A stretch of 64,000 nucleotides of DNA from Streptomyces sp. SCL15-4. Its GTDB lineage: Bacteria; Actinomycetota; Actinomycetes; Streptomycetales; Streptomycetaceae. Within the stretch, counting starts at the first letter, position 1, and each line of letters opens with the position of its first letter. Positions 40,618 to 49,653 of the stretch are shown piece after piece. Under the pieces are notes generated by a model, which had not been told where the DNA came from, made no database searches, and saw nothing but the letters and a program-made list of their open reading frames with translations. The position numbers were made by a program, and so were the translations under genes. The stretch is from contig NZ_JAOBTQ010000001.1 in the NCBI RefSeq assembly GCF_033366695.1, positions 7,254,001 through 7,318,000 on the forward strand, given 5' to 3'.

Positions 40618-41862
40618 GTGACCAGCGACGCAGACGGTGCCGTCCGGACCGGACGGCCGGAGACCGCCGAGTCCCCCGGGTCATCGGCGTACTGGCCGCG
40701 CTTCGCGCTGCTCTACGGCTGCGGGACGCTGGCCGCCACCGGCCTCGGCAAGTTCGCCCCGATCGCGGTGGACCTGCGCGCCGCGCTGGCCCTCTCCCTG
40801 GACCAGGTCGCGCTGATCACCTCCTCTCTCACGGCGGTCGCCGCGGTCCTCGGGCTGCCGGTGAGCTACCTCGTCGCCCGCACGGCACCTCGCAAGGCCC
40901 TGTTCGCCGGCTGCGCCGTCATGGCGGCGGCGGGACTGCTGGAGGCCCGGGCCGGGCACTTCTGGCCGCTGCTGGGCGCACGGCTGGTGGAAGGGATCGG
41001 ATACGTCGCCGTCGTCGTGGCCGCCCCCGCGCTCATCATCTCCATGGGCGGCGGACCCCGGCGGACCACCGCGCTCGCCGTGTGGGGCACGTACTTCCCG
41101 GTGGGCCTGGCGCTGGGGCTGTTCCTCGGCGGTGTGCTGTCGGCGTTCCTCGGCTGGCGCACCTGGCTGGTCGTGCAGGCGTGCACCCTGCTCGCCGTCG
41201 GGACGACCGCCGTCCTCGCGCTCGGCGGGCGGGCCCCGGCCGCCGGCGGGCCGGACCCCGCCGAAGCCGCCCCGGCCCCCGACCGGCGTACGGCGCGCCG
41301 CCTGCTGCGGCCCTTCCTGCTGTCCCTGGGCTTCGCCACCGCCAGCGGCACCATCGTCGCGGTGGTGTCCCTGTTCCCCACCTATCTGCACGAGGTGCTC
41401 CACGTGCCCACGTCGGCGGCCGGCACCCTCACCGGGGCCGTCTCGCTGACCGGCACCGTCGGCGGATTCCTCAGCGGCTGGCTGCTGCGCCGCGGGGTGC
41501 CGGTGCGCCGGCTGTTCACCGGGGCGCTCCTGATGCCGCTGGGCACGGCCGTCGCCTTCCTGCACTGGGGCGGGACCGGCCTCGCCGCCGCCGGCGCGGT
41601 CCTCGTCGCGCTGGCCAACGAACTCGTCGTCGCCGCCGCCTTCGCGATGATCCCCGCCGTCGTCGCGGACCCCGCCGACATCGACCTCGCCAACGGACTG
41701 CTGGCCCAGGTCGGCAGCCTCGGCTCGCTGCTCGGCCCACCGCTGGCCGGCTTCGCGGTGCTGGCCGCCGGCGGCTGGTGGGCCGTCGCGCCCACCGTGC
41801 TGGCCGTCTGCGTCCCCGGGACCCTGCTGCTGCGCGCCTCGGTGCGGCGCGCGGCCGGATGA
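40618..41862 (+). CDS. MFS transporter (CynX/NimT-like)
   Basis: This 414-residue protein has twelve hydrophobic segments. The N-terminal half contains LGLPVSYLVARTAPRKALFAGC (loop motif) and the central loop is short and charged. It resembles small-molecule MFS carriers of the CynX/NimT group. As the first plus-strand gene of region 3 it could export the nucleoside product or import a precursor. The GTG at 40618 follows AGGTGA at good spacing; further in-frame starts upstream look like leader sequence. Confidence 0.85.
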   Translation: MTSDADGAVRTGRPETAESPGSSAYWPRFALLYGCGTLAATGLGKFAPIAVDLRAALALSLDQVALITSSLTAVAAVLGLPVSYLVARTAPRKALFAGCAVMAAAGLLEARAGHFWPLLGARLVEGIGYVAVVVAAPALIISMGGGPRRTTALAVWGTYFPVGLALGLFLGGVLSAFLGWRTWLVVQACTLLAVGTTAVLALGGRAPAAGGPDPAEAAPAPDRRTARRLLRPFLLSLGFATASGTIVAVVSLFPTYLHEVLHVPTSAAGTLTGAVSLTGTVGGFLSGWLLRRGVPVRRLFTGALLMPLGTAVAFLHWGGTGLAAAGAVLVALANELVVAAAFAMIPAVVADPADIDLANGLLAQVGSLGSLLGPPLAGFAVLAAGGWWAVAPTVLAVCVPGTLLLRASVRRAAG

Positions 41863-42196
41863 GTCCGCGACCGGCCGGAAACACACCCCGACCGGCATGG
41901 CGGAAAAAGGCCCGGCGCGGAGCGGGTGAACGCGCCACTGAACGATATGAGCCAAACAAAACGATCAATTGGATTCCGTATCGGCACGAGCCCGCGGTGA
42001 CCCTAGACTGACCGCACCGGGAAACCGTGTGATCCTCTTTCACCCGGTCCTGGTTTTCACTGCGTTCGCACGCCCGATACACGTGCGCGAGGGCCCTTCC
42101 CGTACACGGGCCCGGCTTCTCCACATCCGATCATGCGGTTTCCGCGGCGCGACGAGCGGCGGACATGACGACCGAGTTCTCGGAGGTATCCGGCAG
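41863..42196 (+). promoter_or_regulatory. Promoter-bearing gap before the acyl-CoA dehydrogenase operon
   Basis: These 334 bases contain an unusually AT-rich patch near 41940-41995 and a -10-like TAGACT at 42004-42009. They probably hold the promoter for the long plus-strand operon. No stable gene is visible. Confidence 0.4.
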
Positions 42197-43477
42197 TTGG
42201 CAGGAAATCGGGAATCCGGGCAGACGGCGGAACTACGGCAGGAGACACGGGACTGGCTCCGGGAGAACTGGAGCGAGGAACTCCCGGTCGGCGACTGGTG
42301 GCGCATGCTCGCCGAGGCCGGATACGCCTTTCCCACCTGGCCCGCCGGAATGGGCGGCCGCGGCCTGGACCGCGGGTCGGCCCGGGCGGTGTCCGAGGAG
42401 ATCGCGAGAGCCGGCGCGCTCGGCCCGCCCGGCGGTGTCGGGCAGATGGTGGGCGGGCCCGTCCTGCTCGAACACGGCACGCCCGAGCAGCAGCGCCGCT
42501 GGGTGCCCGCGCTGGCCGCCGGCACGGAGTCCTGGTGCCAGCTGTTCAGCGAGCCCGGCGCCGGCTCGGACCTGGCGAGCCTGCAACTGCGGGCCGACCG
42601 CGACGGCGACCGCTGGGTCCTGAACGGCCAGAAGGTGTGGTCCCGGGAGGCCGAGGACGCCGACCGCGGACTGGCCCTCGCCCGCACGGACTCCTCCGTC
42701 CCCAAACGCAAGGGCATCACCTTCTTCGTCGTCGACCTGGACCAGCCCGGCGTCGACGTCCGGCCGATCCGGCAGATGAACGGCCGCGCCACCTTCAACG
42801 AGGTCTTCCTCACCGACGTGGTGGTGCCGGCCGGGCGGGTCATCGGCGCCGTCGGGCGGGGCTGGCCGCTGGCCGTGGCCAGCCTGGCCCACGAACGCCA
42901 GGAAGTGGGCGGCGGCGGCGTGCTCCGGCCCGCGCGGATCGCCCGGCCCGGCCGGCGCGGCGGAATGCTGCACCGTCCCATCGCGGAACTCGCCGAGGAA
43001 CACCGCCGGGCGGAACGGGCCGCCGGGGTCCGCCGGGGAGTGCGCACCCCGGAGGCGCTGATCGGCCTGGCCCGCGAAGTGGGCCGGTCCGAGGACCCCG
43101 TCGTCCGCCAGCGGCTCATGGCCCTGTACACGACGGCGCGGACCAACCGCCTGCGCAACCAGCGGGCCCGCTCCGCGCGCCGCCCGGGGCCCGATGCGTC
43201 CCTGGGCAAGCTCGCCGGGTCCGCCACCGGACGGCAGGCCCGCGACCTCGGCCTGTCCCTGCTGGGCGCCGAAGGCATGCTGACCGGCCCGGAGACCACC
43301 GGTGAGGGCGCGTTCCAGCAGATGGCGCTGTCGGTGCAGTCGCTGTCCATCGCGGGCGGCACGGACGAGATCCAGCGCACCCTCATAGGAGAACGCGTGC
43401 TCGGACTGCCCCGGGAGCCGGAGGCCGACCGTGACGTGCCCTTCCGCGAGCTGCGCGTGGGGACGCAGCGCGAGTAG
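42197..43477 (+). CDS. Acyl-CoA dehydrogenase-family flavoenzyme 1
   Basis: This 426-residue protein has the ACAD N-terminal helices (ELRQETRDWLRENW), the FAD and substrate segment LFSEPGAGSDLASL near residue 120, NGQKVWSREAEDADRG and the C-terminal GGTDEIQRTLIGERVLGLPRE. It would oxidise or N-oxidise an acyl-CoA, acyl carrier or amine. The start is a TTG ten bases after GGAGG, chosen because homology begins there; the open frame runs further upstream. It is the first gene of a long run of plus-strand genes, and one of three ACADs in region 3. Confidence 0.8.
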   Translation: MAGNRESGQTAELRQETRDWLRENWSEELPVGDWWRMLAEAGYAFPTWPAGMGGRGLDRGSARAVSEEIARAGALGPPGGVGQMVGGPVLLEHGTPEQQRRWVPALAAGTESWCQLFSEPGAGSDLASLQLRADRDGDRWVLNGQKVWSREAEDADRGLALARTDSSVPKRKGITFFVVDLDQPGVDVRPIRQMNGRATFNEVFLTDVVVPAGRVIGAVGRGWPLAVASLAHERQEVGGGGVLRPARIARPGRRGGMLHRPIAELAEEHRRAERAAGVRRGVRTPEALIGLAREVGRSEDPVVRQRLMALYTTARTNRLRNQRARSARRPGPDASLGKLAGSATGRQARDLGLSLLGAEGMLTGPETTGEGAFQQMALSVQSLSIAGGTDEIQRTLIGERVLGLPREPEADRDVPFRELRVGTQRE

Positions 43478-43512
43478 CCCGACGACCGCAGCAGCCGACC
43501 GAAGGGGCAGGC

Positions 43513-45198
43513 GTGGACCCGAACGGTTACCGGAACCCCCGGCACGAGGCCGCGCCGGCCCCCGCACCCGGGCCGGCCGGTCCCCGGCGGATCGAGGGGG
43601 AGGGCGGCGAACTCGCCGTCGCCGCCCTGCGGGCCCACGGGGTGGACACCTTGTTCACCCTGTCGGGCGGTCACATCTTCTCCGTCCTGCACGCCGCGGC
43701 CCGTGCCGGGATGCGCGTCGTCGACGTCCGCCACGAACAGACCGCGGTGTTCGCCGCGGAAGGCTACGCCCGGCTCGGCCGCCGTCCCGCGGTGGCGCTG
43801 CTCACCGCCGGCCCCGGCGTCACCAACGGCATCAGCGGCCTGGCGACCGCCCAGGCCAACGGCGCGCCCGTCATGGTGCTGGCCGGGCGCGCCGCGCAGC
43901 GCCGCCGGGGCTCGGGGGCCCTCCAGGAGTTCGACCACCTCCCCGTGGTGGCACCCGTGACCAAGGACGCCCGGACCGCCACCCGCACCGACGCCGTCCC
44001 CGGCGCGCTGCGGGCGCTCCTGGCCACGGCCGCCACCCCGCACCGCGGCCCGGTGTTCCTCGACATCCCCCTCGACGTGATGCACCGCCGGGCAACCGCC
44101 GCACTCGACCCGCCGCTCCCGGCCGTCCCCCCGGACCCCGACCCCGACGAGATCGCCCGGGCCGCCGGACTCCTGGCCACCGCTCGCCGCCCGGTCCTCG
44201 TGGCCGGAAGCGACGTCTGGTGGGGCGGGGCCTGGGAGGCGCTGCGCCACTGCGCCGAGTCGCTGCGCGTGCCGACGTTCGCCAACGGGCAGGGCCGGGG
44301 CTGTCTGCCCGCCGGCCACGAGCTGGCGTTCGGCCGGTCCCGCGACGCGCTGAAGGAGGCCGACGTCGTCGTGGTGGCGGGCACCCCCTTGGACTTCCGG
44401 CTCTCCTTCGGCCGGTTCGGGGACGCGCGCGTCGTGCACGCCGTGGACCACCCCGCGCTGCGCGCCACCCACGTGCCCACCGCCGCCGCACCGGCCGGGG
44501 ACCTCGGCCGGATCCTCGACGGCATGGCCGCCTGGTCCGGGCCCCGGGCCGACCACGAGGAGTGGACGCGGCGGCTGCGCGCACGCGAACGGGCCCTGCG
44601 CGCGGCCGAACGGCCGGAGCTGGAGCACCCCGGCACACCGATCCACCCGGCCCGCGTCCTCGGCGAACTCATCGCCCAGCTCGACCACGACGCCGTCGTC
44701 GTCGTGGACGGCGGCGACTTCGCCTCGTACGCGGGCCGGCTCCTCGACTCCCACCGGCCCGGCCACTGGCTCGACCCCGGCCCGTTCGGCTGTCTCGGCA
44801 ACGGCCTCGGCTACGCGATCGCCGCCCGGCTGCTGCACCCGGACCGGCAGGTGGTGCTGCTCCTCGGGGACGGCGCCTTCGGCTTCTCGGCCGGCGACGT
44901 CGACACACTGGTCCGGCACCGGCTGCCGGTGGTGATGGTCGTCGGCAACAACGGCGTCTGGGGGCTGGAGAAGCACCCGATGCGCGCACTCTACGGCTCG
45001 GACGTCGCGGCGGACCTCCGGCCGGGCAGCCGCTACGACCAGGTGGCCGCGGCGCTCGGCGGGGCCGGCGAGACCGTCACCGACCCGCGAGGCATCGCCC
45101 CGGCGCTGCGCCGGGCCTTCGCGGCGCATGTGCCGTACCTCGTCAACGTACTCACCGACCCCGAGGTGGCCTACCGGCGCTCGGCGAAACTGGGGTGA
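43513..45198 (+). CDS. Thiamine diphosphate-dependent enzyme (acetolactate synthase/oxalyl-CoA decarboxylase type)
   Basis: This 561-residue protein has three domains. The ThDP-activating Glu lies in VRHEQTAVFAAEGYARLG near residue 75, and the ThDP-binding motif runs from GDGAFGF near residue 453 to NNGVWG. The N-terminal wording (TAGPGVTNGISGLATAQANGAP) resembles 2-hydroxyacyl-CoA lyase and oxalyl-CoA decarboxylase as much as acetolactate synthase. It would cleave or form a C-C bond next to a carbonyl. With the following monooxygenase gene only five bases away, it is part of the base-forming route or of precursor supply. Confidence 0.85.
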   Translation: MDPNGYRNPRHEAAPAPAPGPAGPRRIEGEGGELAVAALRAHGVDTLFTLSGGHIFSVLHAAARAGMRVVDVRHEQTAVFAAEGYARLGRRPAVALLTAGPGVTNGISGLATAQANGAPVMVLAGRAAQRRRGSGALQEFDHLPVVAPVTKDARTATRTDAVPGALRALLATAATPHRGPVFLDIPLDVMHRRATAALDPPLPAVPPDPDPDEIARAAGLLATARRPVLVAGSDVWWGGAWEALRHCAESLRVPTFANGQGRGCLPAGHELAFGRSRDALKEADVVVVAGTPLDFRLSFGRFGDARVVHAVDHPALRATHVPTAAAPAGDLGRILDGMAAWSGPRADHEEWTRRLRARERALRAAERPELEHPGTPIHPARVLGELIAQLDHDAVVVVDGGDFASYAGRLLDSHRPGHWLDPGPFGCLGNGLGYAIAARLLHPDRQVVLLLGDGAFGFSAGDVDTLVRHRLPVVMVVGNNGVWGLEKHPMRALYGSDVAADLRPGSRYDQVAAALGGAGETVTDPRGIAPALRRAFAAHVPYLVNVLTDPEVAYRRSAKLG

Positions 45199-45203
45199 CT
45201 GGC

Positions 45204-46244
45204 ATGACGGCAGCGGACCACGGCCGACTCGGCTTCGGCGTCCTGCAGTTCTTCTCCTGGCCCGGCCGCAGGGTGCCGCCGGAAACCGTCTACAGCCGCT
45301 CGCTGGAGCGGATCGACCTCATGGAACGGTCGGGCGTCTACGACGCGGTGTGGCTCGCCGAGCACCACTTCACCACCTACTCGGTCTCCCCGTCGGTGAG
45401 CATGATGGGGACGATGGTCGCCGCCCGCACCGAGCGGCTGCGCATCGGCACCGCCGTCTCGCTGGCCGCGATGCAGCACCCGCTGCGGCTCGCCGAGGAG
45501 ATCGCGCTGCTCGACGTGCTGTCCGGCGGGCGGGTGAACTGGGGCGCGGGCCGCGGCAACGACCCGACCGAGTTCCGGGTGTTCGGGCTCGACCTGGAAC
45601 GCAGCTACGCGCTGTTCCGCGAGAACGTGGAGGTCGTCCTCCAGGCATGGCGGCAGGAACGCCTCACGCACCGAGGCCGGTTCCACACCTTCGAGGACAT
45701 CGAGGTGCTGCCCAAGCCGCTGCAACGGCCGCACCCGCCGGTGTGGATGGCCGCCTCCTCACCGGAGGCGGTCGCCTGGGCGGCCTCGGCCGGCTACTCG
45801 ATCCTGATGGACCCGCACTCCAGCCACGCGGCCATCGGCGTCAAGTACCGGGCGTACCGGCAGGGCCTGGCGGACGCCGGCCATCCCGTCGACGGCCGCG
45901 TCATCCCCATGGCACGGCTGATCGCGGTCGCCCCGACCGACGAGGAGGCCCGGCGGATCGCGCTGCGCGGCACCCGCTGGACCCTCGGCTCGCTGAGCGA
46001 CCCCTCCCGGCGCGACTACTCCCGCAGCATCCGCCCGGCCGGTGACCGCGGGGCACGGCACGACGGCCGGGACCGGGCCGAGGCCTACGCGGACGACGTC
46101 GTGATCCACGGCAGCCCCGCCCGGGTCGCCGAACGGATCAAAGCCCTCCAGGAGGAGATCGGACTGCATTATCTGCTGTGCGCGCCATTGAGTCACGAAT
46201 CCTTCCTGCTGCTGACCCGGGAGGTCATCCCGAAACTGCTGTGA
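45204..46244 (+). CDS. LLM-class flavin-dependent monooxygenase 1
   Basis: This 346-residue bacterial-luciferase-like barrel has VWLAEHHFTTYSVSPS near residue 52, RIGTAVSLAAMQHPLRLAEEIALLD and the canonical LSGGRVNWGAGRGNDPTEF. These enzymes use reduced FMN and O2 for oxygenation, including C-C cleavage and N-oxidation. A dedicated flavin reductase is not adjacent. It overlaps nothing but follows the ThDP gene by five bases. A second LLM enzyme lies at 53553, and the two are only moderately similar. Confidence 0.88.
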   Translation: MTAADHGRLGFGVLQFFSWPGRRVPPETVYSRSLERIDLMERSGVYDAVWLAEHHFTTYSVSPSVSMMGTMVAARTERLRIGTAVSLAAMQHPLRLAEEIALLDVLSGGRVNWGAGRGNDPTEFRVFGLDLERSYALFRENVEVVLQAWRQERLTHRGRFHTFEDIEVLPKPLQRPHPPVWMAASSPEAVAWAASAGYSILMDPHSSHAAIGVKYRAYRQGLADAGHPVDGRVIPMARLIAVAPTDEEARRIALRGTRWTLGSLSDPSRRDYSRSIRPAGDRGARHDGRDRAEAYADDVVIHGSPARVAERIKALQEEIGLHYLLCAPLSHESFLLLTREVIPKLL

Positions 46245-46432
46245 TGGGATGGTTCCGGGACTTTCGAACGAGGCGGCCGGGAGGTCTTCTTGAGCATCGA
46301 TCACTGTATTTCCTCCGACCGGTACGACACCGCGGGCCCGAGCGATATCGGCTTCCGGCAGGCGGCCGGAGAATTATCCGGCCGGCCCGCCGGGAAGACG
46401 GCCGGGACGCACGCGACGGCGGAGCACTTCTG

Positions 46433-47428
46433 ATGGCGCCCGCGAGCCTCGTCGCGCTCGGGGACGCCCTCGCCGACCTGGTGGTCGCCGTCCGGCCACA
46501 GGTGTGCGCCCGGCTCGGCGTGGAGCCGGGCGCCGCCGACTTCCTGGAGTTCGACGCGCTGGCCGAGGTGCTCGCCCGGCTGGAGCGGGAGGGCGCGCGG
46601 GCCGCGGTGTCGGCGGGCGGCAGCGCCGCCAACACCTGCGTCGCCTTCGCGGCCGACGGCGGCCGGGCGGCACTCGCCACGGCGTCCATGGACGACCCGC
46701 TCGCCCGGGCCGTCCGGGACGACCTGGCCGCGCGCGGGGTGACGGTGCCGGTCCGCGCGCCCGGCCGGGGCCGGACCGGGCGCTGCCTGGTGCTGCTGCT
46801 TCCCGACGGCGAGCGGGCCTTCCTCATCTGGCAGGGCGAGCGCTGGCGGCTGCGGATGCTGCCGGACGCGGTGGAGGCGTGCCTGGCCGACGCCGGGTCC
46901 TGTCAGGGGATGCTGGTGGAGGGCTATCTGCTGGCCTCCGAGGAGGGCTGTGCGGCGGCCCGTGACGCCCTGCGGGGCGCCGTCGCGCTCGGCGCGCTGC
47001 GCATCCTCGCCCTCTCCGACCCCGCCCTCGTGCGCACCCGGCGCTGGCGCTTCGCCGAACTGCTGGCCGCCGGGGTCGACGTCGTCCTCGGCAACGAGGC
47101 CGAGGCCACGGCCCTCACCGGCACCGACGACGCCGAGGCGGCGGCCGCGGTGCTGGCCCGGCACGGCATGCTCGGCGTGGTCACACTGGGCGCCCGCGGC
47201 GCGCTCGCGCACGGGCCGGGCGGCCGGCACCGCGTCAGCGCGCCCGGCTCCCCGGTCACCAGCGCGGTCGGCGCCGGCGACGCCTTCGCCGGCGGCTTCC
47301 TCAACGGCCTGCTGTCGGACCTGAGCCACCCCGAGTGCCTCGCGCTGGGCGTCGCCAGGGCGCGGACGGTCCTCACCGTACGGCAGGCGCGGGCCCCCGT
47401 GCCGCCCGAGCCGGCCCGAAGACCCTGA
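46433..47428 (+). CDS. PfkB-family carbohydrate or nucleoside kinase
   Basis: This 331-residue ribokinase-like protein has the substrate-side motif VSAGGSAANTCVAFAADGG near residue 60 and the ATP and catalytic motif GAGDAFAGGFL near residue 281 with the catalytic Asp. It belongs to the adenosine kinase/ribokinase superfamily. In a C-nucleoside locus it may phosphorylate ribose, a nucleoside or a sugar precursor. The ATG has a GGAG site 11 bases upstream. It is separated by about 180 bases from its neighbours on each side, so it may be its own unit. Confidence 0.85.
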   Translation: MAPASLVALGDALADLVVAVRPQVCARLGVEPGAADFLEFDALAEVLARLEREGARAAVSAGGSAANTCVAFAADGGRAALATASMDDPLARAVRDDLAARGVTVPVRAPGRGRTGRCLVLLLPDGERAFLIWQGERWRLRMLPDAVEACLADAGSCQGMLVEGYLLASEEGCAAARDALRGAVALGALRILALSDPALVRTRRWRFAELLAAGVDVVLGNEAEATALTGTDDAEAAAAVLARHGMLGVVTLGARGALAHGPGGRHRVSAPGSPVTSAVGAGDAFAGGFLNGLLSDLSHPECLALGVARARTVLTVRQARAPVPPEPARRP

Positions 47429-47442
47429 ATTCCGAGCGCGAG

Positions 47443-47533
47443 GAAAAAACGGTCGACCACGTTTTTTCGACGGGAAATCCGTCGGGACGGTGCGACGATT
47501 TCTCCTGCCCGAATTCCACGGAATTCAGGCAGG
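47443..47533. repeat. Cluster of three inverted repeats between kinase and THI5-like genes
   Basis: GAAAAAACG at 47443-47451 pairs with 47460-47468 around GTCGACCA. GACGG at 47469-47473 pairs with CCGTC at 47479-47483. CCTGCCCGAATTC at 47504-47516 pairs with 47521-47533 with one mismatch. The first may terminate the kinase transcript; the third sits next to a promoter and may be an operator. Confidence 0.65.
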
Positions 47534-47534
47534 G

Positions 47535-47563
47535 TTGGCAGTCCGCTCTTGGTGTGGTAATTC
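47535..47563 (+). promoter_or_regulatory. Putative promoter of the THI5-like to CoA-transferase operon
   Basis: TTGGCA at 47535-47540 and TAATTC at 47558-47563 are separated by 17 bases, the optimal spacing for a vegetative promoter. It directly follows the third inverted repeat. The ATG lies 41 bases downstream. Confidence 0.5.
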
Positions 47564-47604
47564 TTCATCGGGCGGAACATGGTTTCGGGAGAGGGGTCGT
47601 TCTC

Positions 47605-48516
47605 ATGACGGTTACCGTGCGCACCGAAGGTATCGGCCCGTCCGCCGTCTTCGCGCTGCCGTGGCTGGTCGCCGACGAACTCGGCTATTTCGCCGAGGAG
47701 GACGTCGCGGTGGAATTCGTCCGGAACCGCGCGGAGCAGAAGCTGACCGAACCGGTGGCGGACCACGAACTGGTCGACTCGATCCGCAACCACGTGCCCT
47801 TCGAGGAGGGCCGCGTCGACCTGTACCGCGCCTGCGAGTGGGGACAGATCCGGCGCGCCCACGACAGCCGCCGGGGAGCGAAGATCATCGGGAAGCGCTC
47901 GTCGGTCGCCGTGATGGCCCTGATGGCGGCGCCCGGCTCGGCGTACCTCTACCCGCAGACCCTGGCGAACGCGCCCGTGGCGGTCAGCTTCCACAACGGC
48001 AACCACTACGCGGCGATCCAGATGCTGGAGGGCTTCCTGGAGGCCGACGAGATCAAGACGGTGGGCTACCACACCATCGACGGCTACCGCGCCGTCCAGT
48101 CCGGCGAGGCGGCGGCCGTCGCCCTGTCGGAGCCGTGGATCACCCTGGCCGAGAAGCAGGGCTTCCAGAAGGTCATCGAGACGCACTACGCGGGACTGGA
48201 GCTGGTGGCGCCGGACTTCGACCGCGCCGTCTACGCGGCCTGCAACCGGGCGATCGACCGGGCGGTCACCGCGCTCGACCGGGACAAGCGCCCCTACCTG
48301 CACTATCTGATCGACTCGCTGCCCGAGGACTTCGCGGGCGAGATCACCCCGGACGACTTCCACCTGCCGCGGCTGCGCTACGTGCCTCCACAGCCGTACA
48401 CCCGCCTGGAGTTCGAGAAGGCCTACGCCTGGATGCGGCGCTGGGGCCTGATCGAGCCGGGGGCCCGGTACGAGGACCTGGTCGTCCAGGACCCGGAGAC
48501 GGACCCGGTCCGCTGA
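47605..48516 (+). CDS. THI5/NMT1-like protein, cytoplasmic
   Basis: This 303-residue protein has the type II periplasmic-binding fold of the THI5/NMT1 family: FALPWLVADELGYFAEEDVAVEF at the start and MLEGFLEADEIKTVGYHTIDGYRAVQSGEAAAVALSEPW in the middle. It has no signal peptide and no transporter neighbours, so it is unlikely to be an ABC binding protein. Yeast Thi5 is an enzyme that rebuilds PLP into a pyrimidine, but its CCCFC motif is absent here. It may bind or transform a heterocyclic precursor. It leads the operon that contains the C-glycosynthase. Confidence 0.7.
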   Translation: MTVTVRTEGIGPSAVFALPWLVADELGYFAEEDVAVEFVRNRAEQKLTEPVADHELVDSIRNHVPFEEGRVDLYRACEWGQIRRAHDSRRGAKIIGKRSSVAVMALMAAPGSAYLYPQTLANAPVAVSFHNGNHYAAIQMLEGFLEADEIKTVGYHTIDGYRAVQSGEAAAVALSEPWITLAEKQGFQKVIETHYAGLELVAPDFDRAVYAACNRAIDRAVTALDRDKRPYLHYLIDSLPEDFAGEITPDDFHLPRLRYVPPQPYTRLEFEKAYAWMRRWGLIEPGARYEDLVVQDPETDPVR

Positions 48517-48565
48517 GCGGGACGGACGCAGACCGAGGCCGTCCGAGGAGACCGAGGGAGACGCC

Positions 48566-49621
48566 ATGTCCGAGCCCCTGTCGCAGGAATGGGGCGTGCG
48601 CGTCCGTACCGGATGCCGCGTCAGCTTCACACTGATCGACCTGAACGGCGAGACCGGCCGCCGCAACGGCATGGCGTCCATGGCGCTGCGCTCGCCCGGC
48701 CTGGAGGCCGTCGTCCTGCCGCACCACGAGAACGCCGTCGAGGCGGACGAGAACGGCTCGGCCCACCTGCGCGCCGTCGGCGCCCTGCTGGACCGCCTCA
48801 GGGAGGCGTGGGACGGACCGCCGGCGAAGGTGGTGATCCGCAAGGGGCTGCCGCCGCACACGGGCTTCGGCTCGGGCACCACCACGGCCGTCGCCGTGGG
48901 CCGCGCCTACGCCCAGTTCGCCGGGCTCTGTGTCCCCACCGCGGAGATCGCCCGGACCGCGGGCCGGGCCGGCACCTCGGGCGCCAGCCCCAACCTCATA
49001 GAACGCGGCGGCTTCCTCGTCGACGGCGGCCATCTCAACCCCGACGACTTCGCCGAGGACCCGAAGCGCTATCTGGTCCCCACCCGGTTCGCGGGCGGCG
49101 GCAAACGGCCCCCCGTGCTGATCTCCGCGCCGTTCCCCACCTGGCCGGTCCTGGTGATCATCCCGAACGGCCACCAGATGCACGGCGAGACCGAACGGCA
49201 GTTCTTCGCCCGGACGCTGCCCATCCCGGCCGAGGAGGCCCGCCGCACCGCCCACGCGGTCCTGATGAACCTGGCCACCTCGGTCCTGGAGGCGGACTAC
49301 CCCTCCTTCTGCCGCGCGGTGAACTTCCTGACGTACGAGAGCCACTTCAAGCAGAAGCAGATCGACATGCAGTCCTCCCAGGTGAAGTACCTGCTGGAGG
49401 AGGCGCGCCGGGGTCAGGAGATCGACGCCGTCGCGATGAGCTCCGAGGGGCCGATGTGCTACGCCTTCACCCGGCGTCCGCGGGCCGCCCTGCGGTGGCT
49501 GTCCGGGCTGCGGGAATCCGGCGTCGTCCGCGAGTTCTGGTTCAGCGGTGCCCGCAACGTCCCCGCCGACGTCGACTGGGTCCCGGTGCTCGACGACGAC
49601 GGCCGGACCACCGTCGCCTGA
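48566..49621 (+). CDS. Beta-RFAP synthase/ForT-like C-glycosynthase
   Basis: This 351-residue GHMP-fold protein is related to beta-ribofuranosylaminobenzene 5'-phosphate synthase. Key stretches are the GHMP loop LPPHTGFGSGTTTAVAVG near residue 95, TSGASPNLIERGGFLVDGG near residue 140 and VMSSEGP-like AMSSEGPMCYAF near residue 292. Known members couple PRPP to an aromatic acid with loss of CO2, forming a C-C glycosidic bond; ForT does this in formycin synthesis. It is followed at once by PurC-like and PurA-like genes, exactly the downstream steps of that pathway. This is the key enzyme of region 3. Confidence 0.85.
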   Translation: MSEPLSQEWGVRVRTGCRVSFTLIDLNGETGRRNGMASMALRSPGLEAVVLPHHENAVEADENGSAHLRAVGALLDRLREAWDGPPAKVVIRKGLPPHTGFGSGTTTAVAVGRAYAQFAGLCVPTAEIARTAGRAGTSGASPNLIERGGFLVDGGHLNPDDFAEDPKRYLVPTRFAGGGKRPPVLISAPFPTWPVLVIIPNGHQMHGETERQFFARTLPIPAEEARRTAHAVLMNLATSVLEADYPSFCRAVNFLTYESHFKQKQIDMQSSQVKYLLEEARRGQEIDAVAMSSEGPMCYAFTRRPRAALRWLSGLRESGVVREFWFSGARNVPADVDWVPVLDDDGRTTVA

Positions 49622-49653
49622 CCCGCCGGGAACGAGCACGCGAGGAGGCAGCA

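Noticed and set aside
42040..45129. A 1029-codon open frame on the minus strand
   Set aside because: It is antisense to the acyl-CoA dehydrogenase and ThDP-enzyme genes, has low-complexity Arg/Pro/Gly composition and no domain. High G+C removes stop codons from shadow frames.
47605..48516. ABC transporter substrate-binding protein
   Set aside because: It lacks a signal peptide and lipobox, and no permease or ATPase gene is nearby.
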